A stretch of 64,000 nt of DNA. Origin: Sinorhizobium garamanticum. Lineage in GTDB: Bacteria; Pseudomonadota; Alphaproteobacteria; Rhizobiales; Rhizobiaceae. The number at the start of each line of letters is the position of its first letter. The stretch's first letter is position 1. Below, piece by piece: positions 1-8,805 of the stretch. The stretch spans positions 992,001-1,056,000 of the forward strand of contig NZ_CP120373.1 in NCBI RefSeq assembly GCF_029892065.1. The letters run 5' to 3'. The notes beneath the pieces were generated by a model. That model worked only from the letters and a program-made list of their open reading frames with translations, did no database searches and was not told where the DNA came from. Both the position numbers and the translations under genes were made by a program.

Positions 1-49
1 TGCGAAGGTGGTCGGAAAGCATCCCCCATCGATGTCGCCGGAGAGAGCC

Positions 50-862
50 ATGGCGCCAAGGAGTTGCTTCACTGGCGTCAAGGCGACGCCGCTGATCACG
101 CTTCAGGCGAAGGCGGAGGAGAGCGTCATGCCCGACTCTCTCCTCCACGACCATTTCGCCGCCGCCGCGCTCGCCCGCATCGGCGAGGATCTTACGCACC
201 TGAAGGTCGGTCACGACACGACGATCGCGATCGCCACGCGGGCCTATTTGCTCGATCGCTGGACCGAAGCCTTTCTCGACCGGCACCCTGATGCGACCGT
301 GCTGCATCTCGGTTGCGGTCTCGACAGCCGCGTCTTTCGCCTCGATCCACAGCCGCCTGTGCGTTGGTTCGATGTCGATTTTCCGGACGTCATCGCGTTC
401 AGGCGGCGTCTTTACCCCTGTCGAGAGAACTACGCGATGATTGCGGCTTCGATCACCAGTGAAACGTGGCTTTGCCAATGTCCAGCCGATAGGCCGGCGA
501 TGATCGTTGCCGAGGGGGTGCTACCCTATCTGGAGCAGAATGAGGTGCCGCTGCTTCTGCGTCGGCTCGTCGGCCATTTGCCGCTCGGCGAGATCGCCTT
601 CGATGCCTATAGCCGGCTGATGATCTGGCTGCTGAACTTCAACCCCGCGATCCGCGCGACCGGCGCCGACCTTCATTGGGCAATCGACGACCCGGCGGAA
701 CTCGAGCGGCAGGTACCGGGCCTGGCGCTCGTGGAGGACCGCTGCAACTGGAGCGGGGCCGAGGCGGCGCGTATGTCGCCCCCTGCGCAGATCGCGCTCC
801 AGATGCTCGAGGCAACGCCGATGCTGCCGCCGATGGGGCGCCTGCTTCGCTATCGATTTTGA
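50..862 (+). CDS. Class I SAM-dependent methyltransferase, leucine carboxyl methyltransferase (LCM/COG3315) type
   Basis: The N-terminal third has the LCM-family glycine motif LHLGCGLDSR followed by FRLD and WFDVDFPDVI, which bind S-adenosylmethionine. A later AEGVLPYLE segment fits the family loop after strand 4. Such enzymes O-methylate carboxyl or hydroxyl groups of small molecules, and the substrate here cannot be read from sequence. I start at ATG 50 because GGAGAG stands just upstream; the frame stays open to a GTG at 8 and to the window edge, so a longer form is possible. It is transcribed towards the lipoprotein gene and the two share a hairpin terminator. Confidence 0.75.
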   Translation: MAPRSCFTGVKATPLITLQAKAEESVMPDSLLHDHFAAAALARIGEDLTHLKVGHDTTIAIATRAYLLDRWTEAFLDRHPDATVLHLGCGLDSRVFRLDPQPPVRWFDVDFPDVIAFRRRLYPCRENYAMIAASITSETWLCQCPADRPAMIVAEGVLPYLEQNEVPLLLRRLVGHLPLGEIAFDAYSRLMIWLLNFNPAIRATGADLHWAIDDPAELERQVPGLALVEDRCNWSGAEAARMSPPAQIALQMLEATPMLPPMGRLLRYRF

Positions 863-887
863 TGCGTCTGCGTTGCCGCTTAAAGAA

Positions 888-918
888 AAGGGGTCGCCCG
901 GCATACCGGCGGCCCCTT
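888..918. terminator. Hairpin between two convergent genes
   Basis: An imperfect inverted repeat, AAGGGGTCGCCCGG against CCGGCGGCCCCTT, sits between the methyltransferase and lipoprotein stop codons. A-rich sequence lies to its left, which gives a T-run on the minus strand. It could end transcription from both sides. Confidence 0.55.
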
Positions 919-940
919 GTCGTATCTGTGATCTTGCGGG

Positions 941-1606
941 TCAGCCCTGCTTGATCGGGGCGATCGAGATTTCGACGCGGCGGTTTTGCGCACGGCCCGC
1001 CTCGGTGGCATTCGATGCGATCGGCCGTTCCATGCCATAGCCCATGGTAGAGATGCGCCGCTGGTCGATGCCGCGGCTGCCGAGATAGTTGGCAACCGAA
1101 GCTGCGCGGCGCTCGGAGAGACCCTGGTTGTGGGCGGCGCTGCCGGTCGAATCGGTGTGGCCGTCGACGTCGATCAGCGTCCGGTTGAACTTGCGCAGCA
1201 CGACCGCGACAGAATCGAGCGTCGGGTAGAAGGGCGGGATTACCTGATCGCGATCGGTCGCAAAGGTGATGTTCGACGGCATGTTGAGGATGATGCGGTC
1301 GCCCGCACGCGTGACCGAAACGCCGGTGCCCTGCAGCTGGGCACGCAGTTCCGCTTCCTGCTGGTCCATGTAGTTACCGATGAGGCCGCCGCCGAGCGCG
1401 CCGATACCGGCGCCGACAAGCGCGGCATCACGCCGCCCCGCGGCACTGCCGCCGACCAGAAGGCCGGTTGCGGCGCCAAGGCCCGCACCGATCAGCGCAC
1501 CGCCTGCCGTATTCGACATCTTCTGCTCGCCCGTGTAGGGATCGGTGGTGGTGCATCCGGAAAGGTAAACGGCCGCAATGGCCAGGATGGCGCATTTCTT
1601 GATCAT
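941..1606 (-). CDS. OmpA-family outer-membrane lipoprotein with glycine-zipper region
   Basis: The start at 1606 gives a classic lipoprotein signal: MIKK, a hydrophobic core and the lipobox LSGC with lipidated Cys18. Next comes a glycine-rich zipper (repeated GAG/GGG between about residues 35 and 80), then a C-terminal OmpA/MotB peptidoglycan-binding domain with the VDGHTDSTG and LSERRAASV motifs and a final NRRVEI. The family anchors the outer membrane to murein (YfiB/PAL-like). An in-frame ATG six codons upstream (1624) is less likely, because GGGGA lies at good distance from 1606. Signal and domains are seen directly; the anchoring role is family knowledge. Confidence 0.85.
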   Translation of the reverse strand: MIKKCAILAIAAVYLSGCTTTDPYTGEQKMSNTAGGALIGAGLGAATGLLVGGSAAGRRDAALVGAGIGALGGGLIGNYMDQQEAELRAQLQGTGVSVTRAGDRIILNMPSNITFATDRDQVIPPFYPTLDSVAVVLRKFNRTLIDVDGHTDSTGSAAHNQGLSERRAASVANYLGSRGIDQRRISTMGYGMERPIASNATEAGRAQNRRVEISIAPIKQG

Positions 1607-1826
1607 CGAATCGATTGTCCCCATTGGTGCTCGAAATGCTTCATACTATCGATTAAGGCAGGAAGATGAAGAGGCATTCCGTTCGCACTGCAACCGGCGG
1701 AATGCAGCTTTATGTTGCACGCCGGCAACGGTCGCGGCAGCCCGATAAAATGGCCGGCCGCCGCCACATTGCTGTCCAGAGCACCCGCTAACCGATCCTT
1801 CACATGCCCGTGCTATACGGGGCCAC

Positions 1827-1926
1827 TGCATGGTTCCTTAATCGGAACCGATTCAAGGACAAAGCCATGCAGCAAATTAGAGCGCTACAGCGACCTTTGT
1901 GCGTCTGAAAAGACGCACGGCGCTGC
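1827..1926 (+). repeat. RIME1-type palindromic repeat, copy A
   Basis: About 100 bp with two palindromic parts: TCCTTAATCGG/CCGATTCAAGGA flanked by GCATG-type ends, then AGCGCTACAGCG and GCGTCTGAAAAGACGC. It ends 27 bp before exoD and so probably lies in its leader. The family name is from memory of Rhizobium intergenic mosaic elements. Confidence 0.75.
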
Positions 1927-1953
1927 AAGGGTCAGATACGCGGGGACGACAGC

Positions 1954-2592
1954 ATGGCGATCGAGTTCGGCGACACGGAACGCAGTCTCAGCGACACGCT
2001 GAACGACATGATCGCCTCGATCAGAGGCAGTACGATCACGCTGCGCGAGCTTATGATCGGAATCGGCGAGCACGGCTTTCTGCTGCTTTGCGCGCTTCTG
2101 ACGCTACCGTTTTTGATTCCCGTTTCGATTCCGGGCGTCAGCACCGTGTTCGGCGCGGCAATCATCCTTATCTCGCTGGCGATCACCCTCAATCGGCTGC
2201 CCTGGCTGCCGCAACGCATCCTTGATCGGCAGATCGAAACCGAAAAGCTCGTGCCGACGCTCAAAAAGGGAGCCGCGCTCGTCTCCAAGCTCGATCGCTT
2301 CGTGCGGCCGAGACTGCGCTTCCTGACGCAGGGCGTCGTCATGAACCGCTTCAACGGGCTGATGATCATGGCCGGCGGTGTGCTGCTGATGTTTCCGCTC
2401 GGGCTGATCCCGCTGTCGAACACGCTGCCCGGCATCGCGATTCTGCTGCTTTCGCTGGGCATCATCCAGCGCGACGGCCTGATGGTGGCCGGGGGCTATC
2501 TTTTCCTTATCGCGACCACGATCTATTTCGCCGTTCTCGCCTATGTGGCCCTTGCCGCCGGCCAAGGACTCTCTAGCTTCTTCGTTTCCTGA
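1954..2592 (+). CDS. exoD: ExoD-family exopolysaccharide synthesis membrane protein
   Basis: A 212-residue protein with the ExoD layout: a soluble N-terminus, a short hydrophobic hairpin around LLCALLTLPFLIPVSIPGVS, a charged middle (QIETEKLVPTLKK) and two or three C-terminal membrane segments with GLIPLSNTLPGIAI. ExoD of S. meliloti affects exopolysaccharide and nodule invasion; that role is family knowledge and its biochemistry is unclear. GGGGA lies before ATG 1954. RIME copies stand on both sides of the gene, so the transcript may carry structured ends. Confidence 0.8.
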   Translation: MAIEFGDTERSLSDTLNDMIASIRGSTITLRELMIGIGEHGFLLLCALLTLPFLIPVSIPGVSTVFGAAIILISLAITLNRLPWLPQRILDRQIETEKLVPTLKKGAALVSKLDRFVRPRLRFLTQGVVMNRFNGLMIMAGGVLLMFPLGLIPLSNTLPGIAILLLSLGIIQRDGLMVAGGYLFLIATTIYFAVLAYVALAAGQGLSSFFVS

Positions 2593-2651
2593 GCGGCGGA
2601 AAGCCGCCAAAATAAGTGGCGGGCAATAACCGGCCCTGCCGCGAGAAACGA

Positions 2652-2752
2652 CAGCGCCGCGCTTCTTATCGGACGCGCAAAGTGTGCTGTAGCACATTTG
2701 GTTGCTGCATGCTTTTATCCTTGGATCGGCTAGGATTTAGGGAAACATGCAG
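2652..2752 (-). repeat. RIME1-type palindromic repeat, copy B
   Basis: Same family as copy A in the opposite orientation: CAGCGCCGCGCTTCTTATCGG, TGTGCTGTAGCACA, then GCTGCATG, TATCCTTGGATCGG and AGGGAAACATGCAG. It ends 12 bp before the next start codon, close to that gene's ribosome binding site. Confidence 0.75.
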
Positions 2753-2764
2753 TAGGGATGGATC

Positions 2765-3715
2765 ATGGCAAGCGTGTTGATCGTCGGCGGCGCCGGCTTC
2801 ATCGGGTCGCATGTGGTGGTGCGCTGTCTGGAAGCCGGGCACGACGTCCACGTGCTGGCTCGTCCTCAGACGAGCTTGCACCGTCTTCAGGAGGTGCAGG
2901 GGAAGATCCAACTTCACCGTCTGCACCTCGACGAGCATGAAGCTCTTCAGCGCTGCTTTGCAGAGGCAAAGCCCGATTGCGTCTTTCATCTTGCCGTATC
3001 GACCAGGCGCAAGGAGGAGCCGAGACTCGGTGATGCCTTCGGGAGCGTCAAGGAGGATTTACTCGGCCTCTTGTCGATAATCGCTGCAGCGGCAGAAGCG
3101 CGCCCGGCACCGCGGATCTTCATTCGTGCAGGGTCCCTGGCAGCCTACGGGAGAGCGCCCACTCCGCATGCGGAGTGGCAACGAGAAAGGCCGAGCACGA
3201 CCTATGCCGCGGGGCTGGTATCCGGTGCGCATTACGTCGAGGCGCTGCAACCGCGGCTTCCTTTTCCGGTCATCACGGCGCGGCTTTCACTCATCTACGG
3301 GCCTTCCCAGTCGGAGGAGTTCCTCATTCCCTCGTTGATTCGACGCTCCCTTGCCGGCGAACGCTTCACCGTGCGCCGCCCTAGCGAGCGTCGCGATTTG
3401 CTTTTCGTCGACGACGCGGTCGATGCCCTGCACCGTCTTTCAGAAACTCCGGCGCGCGGCGGATCGATTGTCAACATCGCCTCGGGCCATGCGCCGACCA
3501 TGCGGGAGACAGCCCTGGCGATCCTCGCTGCAACCGGCGCCGACCCGGCACTTGTCGACTTCCATCCCGCCGACAGATCAGGAGACGTCGACCTGTGCCC
3601 GTCGCCGGTCCTGGCAGAAGAACTCATCGGCTGGAAAGCCCGTGTCCCCTTGCAGCAAGGTATTGAACAGACCGTCGCCTGGTGGAAACAGTCGCTTGCG
3701 GCCAGCCCGGGTTAG
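2765..3715 (+). CDS. Extended SDR, NAD-dependent epimerase/dehydratase family
   Basis: The Rossmann motif GGAGFIGSH at residues 8-16 binds NAD(P), and later FHLAVSTR, a LIYGP segment and LLFVDDAVDAL match the extended short-chain dehydrogenase fold used on nucleotide sugars. The active-site motif YxxxK reads Y147-A-A-G-L151, so the catalytic lysine is missing. The gene may therefore encode an altered or non-catalytic member. GGGATGGATC before ATG 2765 is a fair ribosome site, just after a RIME copy. It converges on the acetyltransferase gene with only 3 bp between stops. Substrate unknown. Confidence 0.75.
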   Translation: MASVLIVGGAGFIGSHVVVRCLEAGHDVHVLARPQTSLHRLQEVQGKIQLHRLHLDEHEALQRCFAEAKPDCVFHLAVSTRRKEEPRLGDAFGSVKEDLLGLLSIIAAAAEARPAPRIFIRAGSLAAYGRAPTPHAEWQRERPSTTYAAGLVSGAHYVEALQPRLPFPVITARLSLIYGPSQSEEFLIPSLIRRSLAGERFTVRRPSERRDLLFVDDAVDALHRLSETPARGGSIVNIASGHAPTMRETALAILAATGADPALVDFHPADRSGDVDLCPSPVLAEELIGWKARVPLQQGIEQTVAWWKQSLAASPG

Positions 3716-3718
3716 AAA

Positions 3719-4258
3719 CTACGCAATTTCAGACAGCACGAGATGCTTGTAGAAGAAGGTCGTGCTGCAATAGCGGCCGTCCGGCATCAGCGCATAGTCG
3801 GGGACAACGCCGGCGCGCAGCCAGCCGAAGCGCTCATAGATCACTTCCGCCGGCTCACCGGTGGCCGTGTCGAGCACGAGCACGCGGCGGCCGCGCCTCG
3901 CTGCTTCGGCTTCCGCTTTCTCCATCAGCCGGCGCGCAAGACCGAGGCCACGCGCATCCCGGTGGACGAGCAGTTTCTTGATGTCGGCGCGGTGTGGCTG
4001 GTTGGGCATCGTAGCGACGCCGAGTTGCACGGTACCGACCACCCGGCCGTCGACATCGGCAACGATCAGCACCGTTTCGTCTCGGGCGACGGAGGCGCAA
4101 ACCGCGTCCCAAAAAGGCAAGGCATCCTTCGGCGCGAAAGGCTGCATGAACCCGACCGACGCGCCACCCTCGACGCAATCGGAAAGGATGTCGGCAAGCG
4201 CCGGCAGAGCGGCGCGGGTTTCTTCTTCGCAGAGCACGCGGATGTTTATCTCAGGCAT
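3719..4258 (-). CDS. GNAT-family N-acetyltransferase
   Basis: The GNAT core is clear: VGTVQLGV (motif D/A strand), ADIKKLLVHRDARGLGLARRLM (acetyl-CoA loop of the R/Q-x-x-G-x-G/A type) and IYERFGWLRAG near the end. These enzymes move an acetyl group from acetyl-CoA to an amine; the acceptor is unknown. ATG 4258 is chosen because AAGGT precedes it and it follows the upstream regulator stop by only 2 nt. The XRE-cupin regulator and this gene look like one operon, suggesting small-molecule stress or amine handling (inference). Confidence 0.8.
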   Translation of the reverse strand: MPEINIRVLCEEETRAALPALADILSDCVEGGASVGFMQPFAPKDALPFWDAVCASVARDETVLIVADVDGRVVGTVQLGVATMPNQPHRADIKKLLVHRDARGLGLARRLMEKAEAEAARRGRRVLVLDTATGEPAEVIYERFGWLRAGVVPDYALMPDGRYCSTTFFYKHLVLSEIA

Positions 4259-4260
4259 GG

Positions 4261-4854
4261 CTAGACCTTGGTGCGGCAAAGGATGACGGCGTAGTGGGCC
4301 GGTTCGTCATAGGGATTATGAAAGACGTGCGCCTCCTCCAGCCCCATGAAGAGGCAGTCGCCCGCCTCGAGCAGGTGGCGCCCGTCCTCCATCGTCAGTT
4401 CGAGCCGGCCGGAAAAAAGCCAGAGGTGCTGCGTGATGCCGCGGTCCGCCGGCTGGCGCTCGAAGACGACCCGGGCTCCCGGCGGAAACTCGACCTCGAC
4501 GATATCGACCGGCGACCCGACGCCTTCGGGCGAAACAGACCGGCGCAGGTAACCGCTTTCCGGGTCGCGCCAGAGCCGCTGATCCGCTCGCCGCGCGACC
4601 GGCGAGGCATCCTTCACCTCGAAGGCGAACAGCGCCGAAAGCGTCGTGCCGAGCGCGCTGCAAAGCTTCGCCAGGAGCTGAGCCGTCGGGCTCGTTTCGC
4701 CGCGTTCGATGCGCGATATCATCGCCCGGCTGACGCCGGAGCGCGTCGCGAGATCGTCGAGGGTCAGCGCCTGCTCGGTTCGCAGTTGCCGTACCCGTTC
4801 TCCGATGGCCTGTTCAAGAGGGTCGTTAAGTTCTTCCATTATTTGAGATTGCAT
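4261..4854 (-). CDS. XRE-family transcriptional regulator with C-terminal cupin domain
   Basis: Residues 16-75 form an XRE/Cro helix-turn-helix (RVRQLRTEQALTLDDLA, SGVSRAMISRIERGETSP). Residues 110-195 form a cupin barrel (QHLWLFSGRLELTMEDG, LEAGDCLFMG, HVFHNP) that probably senses a small ligand. The family often represses a neighbouring transporter or catabolic gene. It is divergent from the MFS gene and co-directional with the GNAT gene. Neither ATG 4854 nor ATG 4839 has a good ribosome site; the upstream inverted repeat overlaps the first, so the shorter form is possible. Confidence 0.8.
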   Translation of the reverse strand: MQSQIMEELNDPLEQAIGERVRQLRTEQALTLDDLATRSGVSRAMISRIERGETSPTAQLLAKLCSALGTTLSALFAFEVKDASPVARRADQRLWRDPESGYLRRSVSPEGVGSPVDIVEVEFPPGARVVFERQPADRGITQHLWLFSGRLELTMEDGRHLLEAGDCLFMGLEEAHVFHNPYDEPAHYAVILCRTKV

Positions 4855-4860
4855 TTCTCA
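4844..4860. promoter_or_regulatory. Possible operator of the XRE-cupin regulator
   Basis: Inverted repeat TGAGA-N7-TCTCA, extended on both sides by A/T, overlaps the putative regulator start in the divergent intergenic region. Size and position suit binding of an XRE dimer for autoregulation. This is inference from symmetry only. Confidence 0.35.
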
Positions 4861-5019
4861 TATAGTGGAGTCAAGGCGCCGTCGAACCGCCAAAAAAATT
4901 TCGCCCATGCCGCTTTGACGACAACGCGCCGGCAGTTCCGGCGCTATGGTTGCGGGCGAGCGCTATTTCGCAAAAGCATTCTTCTTCAATAGTTTAGAAA
5001 TCTCTTGTGGAGGGGCAGC

Positions 5020-6279
5020 ATGGACGTCGCGGAAGCCAGGCGCGGATCCCCGTCCTCGCTCATGTCGATCGCCAGCATCGTCGTCTCGATGACGGCGGTC
5101 GCGATCGGGAACGGCATGATGCTCGCCTATGTTCCCTTTGTCCTGACACGATCCGAGGCGCCGGACTGGGTTCCGGGTGCTGCGGTAACCGCCATCGCCT
5201 TCGGCGGACTTGTCGGCTGCGTGATTGCCGGACCACTTATCCGCCGCGTCGGCCATGCCCGCGCCTTCTCCTGCTCCATGGCCCTCGTCATTCTCGCTGC
5301 GCTGATAATCAGCCTTGGCGTCCATCCCCTTCTCTGGGTGTTCGCACGCTGCCTCTACGGCGCGGCCGGCAATACGAATTTCATCATCAGCCAGAGCTGG
5401 CTGAACCATGCCAGCGAAAACCACTGGCGCGGCAAGGCGATGGCGCTTTTCTACATGGCCTATGTGATCGGCCTCGGCGCCGGCGCCTGGCTCTTCGGCC
5501 AGATACCCGCGGAAGGCAATCTTGCGCCGATCATCACGATCTTCTTCACCACGATGGCGATCCTGCCGATCGGCCTCACCCGCCTGCCGACGCCGCCTGC
5601 GCCCGCCAAGGTCAGCATCGACATTGCGATGGCGTGGCGGAATTCTCCCGTCGCCTTCGTCGGCGTCCTTGCGGCCGGCGGCCTTTCCATGGTCGTGCAG
5701 GGCTTCACGCCGATCTATGCCGCCGCCAACGACGTCAGCCAGAAGGACGTGGCGGCGCTGATGTTCGTCATGCAGTTCGGGCTGATGTTCATCCAATATC
5801 CGATGGGCGCGCTCTCCGACCGGATCGACCGCCGTATCGTGCTGATCGCCACCTGCACGCTGATTGTCGCCGCCGGAATTGCGGCGCTCAGCGTTTCCTT
5901 CGCCAATCTCATCCTTTTAATGCTGGTCTTCGCGCTCTTCGCCGGTGCGGTCGAGACGGTCTACTCGATCGCCAATGCGCATGCCAACGACCGTGCCGAT
6001 CCGTCCGATTTCGTGCCGCTCGCCAGCACAATGCTCGTTGCCTGGTCGACGGCCGCAACCATCGTTCCGATGCTTGTTACCATGCTGACGCCGGTCTTGG
6101 GGCAGCGCACGTTCATCTACGCCGCCATGGCGGTGGCTCTGCTCTATGCCGCCTTCGTGTTCTTCCGCCTCGGCAGCCGCGAGAGAGTGCCGCCACAGCT
6201 CTGCGAAAGCTTCGAACTCAAGAGCGCGCAGGTGCCGAATGCCGGCGCACTGATCGAGGCGGAAATACAGGCCGAATAG
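5020..6279 (+). CDS. MFS transporter (YcaD-like, 12 membrane segments)
   Basis: A 419-residue protein of alternating hydrophobic segments. Loop 2-3 has the MFS motif GPLIRRVGHAR, and the second half has GALSDRIDRRIV, which repeats it after the central loop. Segments such as ARCLYGAAGNTNFIISQSWL resemble the YcaD/CynX branch of small-solute exporters. The strong GGAGGGG before ATG 5020 decides the start over an in-frame TTG at 5005. The gene is divergent from the XRE-cupin regulator, which is its likely controller. Substrate unknown. Confidence 0.85.
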   Translation: MDVAEARRGSPSSLMSIASIVVSMTAVAIGNGMMLAYVPFVLTRSEAPDWVPGAAVTAIAFGGLVGCVIAGPLIRRVGHARAFSCSMALVILAALIISLGVHPLLWVFARCLYGAAGNTNFIISQSWLNHASENHWRGKAMALFYMAYVIGLGAGAWLFGQIPAEGNLAPIITIFFTTMAILPIGLTRLPTPPAPAKVSIDIAMAWRNSPVAFVGVLAAGGLSMVVQGFTPIYAAANDVSQKDVAALMFVMQFGLMFIQYPMGALSDRIDRRIVLIATCTLIVAAGIAALSVSFANLILLMLVFALFAGAVETVYSIANAHANDRADPSDFVPLASTMLVAWSTAATIVPMLVTMLTPVLGQRTFIYAAMAVALLYAAFVFFRLGSRERVPPQLCESFELKSAQVPNAGALIEAEIQAE

Positions 6280-6361
6280 GTGCGCGCGGGCGCGAAACTA
6301 TAGTGAACGAAGCCTTCATTTCCCGCTTTGCGCCGCCTGATCGCGCTGCTATATGCGGCCC

Positions 6362-8188
6362 ATGAGCACAACATCTTCCAAGACGCCCCTGACGCATATC
6401 CGCAACTTCTCGATCGTGGCCCATATCGACCACGGCAAATCGACGCTCGCCGACCGGCTGATCCAGTCGACCGGAGGTCTTGCCGAGCGCGAAATGTCCG
6501 AGCAGGTGCTGGACAGCATGGATATCGAGCGCGAGCGCGGCATCACCATCAAGGCCCAGACCGTGCGCCTGCACTACAAGGCCAATGACGGCGAAACCTA
6601 TGTGCTGAACCTCATCGATACGCCCGGCCACGTCGACTTCGCCTATGAAGTCTCGCGCTCGCTTTCGGCCTGCGAGGGCTCGCTGCTCGTCGTCGACGCC
6701 AGCCAGGGGGTCGAAGCCCAGACGCTCGCCAACGTCTACCAGGCGATCGACAACAACCACGAGCTCGTCACCGTGCTCAACAAGATCGATCTGCCGGCGG
6801 CCGAACCGGAGCGCATCAAGGAGCAGATCGAGGAAGTGATCGGCATCGATGCTTCCGACGCCGTGCTGATCTCGGCCAAGACCGGCCTCGGCATTCCGGA
6901 CGTACTCGAGGCGATCGTGCACAAGCTGCCGGCGCCGAAGAGCGAAGGCGGCGACACCGCTCCGTTGAAGGCGCTGCTCGTCGACAGCTGGTATGACGCC
7001 TACCTCGGGGTCATGGTTCTGGTGCGCGTCATCGACGGAACCCTGAAAAAGGGCATGACCATCCGCATGATGGGAACGGACGCGAAATACCAGGTGGAGC
7101 GCGTCGGCGTGCTGACGCCGAAGATGGTTGCGATGGATTCGCTCGGCCCCGGCGAGATCGGCTTCATCACCGCCTCGATCAAGGAAGTGGCCGACACCCG
7201 CGTCGGCGATACGATCACCGAGGACAAGCGGCCGACGGCCAAGGCACTGCCGGGTTTCAAGCCGGCCCAGCCCGTCGTCTTCTGCGGTCTGTTTCCCGTC
7301 GACGCCGCCGATTTCGAGGACCTGCGCTCCGCGATGGGCAAGTTACGCCTTAACGATGCGTCGTTCTCGTTCGAAATGGAATCCTCCGCCGCGCTCGGCT
7401 TCGGCTTCCGCTGCGGCTTCCTCGGCCTTCTGCACCTTGAAATCATCCAGGAGCGGCTGGAGCGCGAATTCGATCTCGATCTGATCGCGACCGCGCCATC
7501 GGTCGTCTACAAGCTGTTCATGAACGATGGCTCAGAGCGTGAGCTTCACAACCCCGCCGACATGCCGGATGTTGTCAAGATCGCTGAAATCCACGAACCG
7601 TGGATTCGCGCGACGATCCTCACGCCCGATGATTATCTCGGCGGCATCCTGAAGCTCTGTCAGGATCGGCGCGGCATCCAAGTCGAGCTCACCTATGTCG
7701 GCAGCCGAGCAATGCTGACCTACGACCTGCCGCTCAACGAAGTTGTTTTCGATTTCTATGACCGGCTGAAGTCGATTTCCAAGGGCTACGCCTCCTTCGA
7801 CTACCAGATCACCGATCACCGGGAAGGCAACCTTGTAAAGATGTCTATCCTCGTCAATGGCGAGCCGGTAGACGCGCTGTCGATGATGGTGCACCGCATG
7901 GCGGCGGAAAAGCGCGGCCGCGAAATGTGCGAGAAGCTGAAAGAGCTGATCCCGAAGCATATGTTCAAGATCCCGATCCAGGCCGCCATCGGCGGCAATG
8001 TGATCGCGCGCGAAACCATCTCGGCACTGCGCAAGGACGTGACCGCCAAGTGTTACGGCGGCGACGCTACCCGCAAACGCAAGCTTCTGGAAAAGCAGAA
8101 GGCCGGCAAGAAGCGCATGCGCCAGTTCGGCAAGGTGGAGATCCCGCAGGAAGCGTTTATCGCGGCCTTGAAGATGGGCGACGAGTGA
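6362..8188 (+). CDS. lepA: Elongation factor 4 (LepA), ribosome-associated GTPase
   Basis: Full-length LepA of about 608 residues. The G1 motif AHIDHGKST lies near the N-terminus, followed by [10 protein letters not shown] (G2), DTPGHVDF (G3) and NKIDLP (G4), then the EF-G-like domains and the LepA C-terminal domain ending in [22 protein letters not shown]. LepA binds translating or assembling ribosomes and back-translocates or remodels them. Start ATG 6362 is taken; ATG 6353 in the same frame is only three codons upstream and cannot be excluded. No clear ribosome site is visible for either. Confidence 0.96.
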   Translation: MSTTSSKTPLTHIRNFSIVAHIDHGKSTLADRLIQSTGGLAEREMSEQVLDSMDIERERGITIKAQTVRLHYKANDGETYVLNLIDTPGHVDFAYEVSRSLSACEGSLLVVDASQGVEAQTLANVYQAIDNNHELVTVLNKIDLPAAEPERIKEQIEEVIGIDASDAVLISAKTGLGIPDVLEAIVHKLPAPKSEGGDTAPLKALLVDSWYDAYLGVMVLVRVIDGTLKKGMTIRMMGTDAKYQVERVGVLTPKMVAMDSLGPGEIGFITASIKEVADTRVGDTITEDKRPTAKALPGFKPAQPVVFCGLFPVDAADFEDLRSAMGKLRLNDASFSFEMESSAALGFGFRCGFLGLLHLEIIQERLEREFDLDLIATAPSVVYKLFMNDGSERELHNPADMPDVVKIAEIHEPWIRATILTPDDYLGGILKLCQDRRGIQVELTYVGSRAMLTYDLPLNEVVFDFYDRLKSISKGYASFDYQITDHREGNLVKMSILVNGEPVDALSMMVHRMAAEKRGREMCEKLKELIPKHMFKIPIQAAIGGNVIARETISALRKDVTAKCYGGDATRKRKLLEKQKAGKKRMRQFGKVEIPQEAFIAALKMGDE

Positions 8189-8193
8189 GCGGT

Positions 8194-8232
8194 TTGCTTC
8201 CAGCAAAGATGCGCATATAATGTGCGCATCTT
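8194..8232 (+). promoter_or_regulatory. ccdAB promoter with embedded perfect operator
   Basis: AAGATGCGCA (8206-8215) and TGCGCATCTT (8223-8232) are a perfect 10-bp inverted repeat with a 7-bp spacer. The spacer contains TATAAT (8216-8221), a consensus -10, and TTGCTT lies 16 bp upstream as a -35. A repressor bound there would cover the promoter, as expected for CcdA-CcdB autoregulation. Confidence 0.7.
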
Positions 8233-8245
8233 CATCGGAGCAAAT

Positions 8246-8479
8246 ATGACACGGTCAACCGCAAGACGGCCAACCAATCTCTCGCTGGACGGCGATTTGC
8301 TTTCAAAGGCGCGCGATCTGAAGATCAACGTTTCGCGCGCGGCGGAAGAAGGCATCGCGCAAGCGATCAAGACCGAACGGGAAAAGCTCTGGCGTATTGA
8401 GAACGCGACAGCGATCGCCGATGCCAACGCCTTGGTCGAAAAGCGCGGACTGCCGCTGGCGAAACATCGGCAGTTCTAA
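8246..8479 (+). CDS. ccdA: CcdA-type antitoxin of a type II toxin-antitoxin module
   Basis: 77 residues with a basic N-terminal ribbon-helix-helix (RRPTNLSLDGDLLSKARDL) and an acidic, flexible C-terminus (ENATAIADANALVEKRGLPL), the usual CcdA arrangement: the first part binds DNA and the second wraps around the toxin. GGAG sits six bases before ATG 8246, which rules out the open extension upstream into the operator. The gene overlaps the toxin gene by one base. It lies just after lepA. Confidence 0.88.
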   Translation: MTRSTARRPTNLSLDGDLLSKARDLKINVSRAAEEGIAQAIKTEREKLWRIENATAIADANALVEKRGLPLAKHRQF

Positions 8480-8778
8480 TGTCCCGCTTTCATGTCTACC
8501 GATTGAAGCAGGCCGAAACATTGGTGGTCGACCTGCAAGCAGACCTCTTCGAGGCATTGAAGACGAGGATTGTCGCACCGCTCATTCCGGCATCCGAATT
8601 CGGTCACGCGATGTCACGCCTTAACCCGAGCACGAAGATCGACGGTGAAAATTACGTCATGGCGATCCATCTTATGGCCGCGATACCCTTGAGCGAACTC
8701 GGTGACATGGTTACAGACCTATCGAGCCAGCGCGACGACATCGTCACGGCCACGGATTTCGCATTCCAAGGTTTCTGA
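8479..8778 (+). CDS. ccdB: CcdB-type toxin (DNA gyrase poison)
   Basis: 99 residues, the CcdB length. It begins with MSRFHVYRL and shows VDLQADL, the conserved RIVAPLIP segment, LNP and MAIHLMAAIP, ending close to the family's C-terminal helix that touches GyrA (DFAFQGF here). CcdB traps gyrase on cleaved DNA; CcdA neutralises it. TAATG junction with the antitoxin indicates coupled translation. A chromosomal copy like this may be an addiction or stress module. Confidence 0.88.
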   Translation: MSRFHVYRLKQAETLVVDLQADLFEALKTRIVAPLIPASEFGHAMSRLNPSTKIDGENYVMAIHLMAAIPLSELGDMVTDLSSQRDDIVTATDFAFQGF

Positions 8779-8805
8779 TACGACCTCCAGCCCCATCGAT
8801 CGTCG

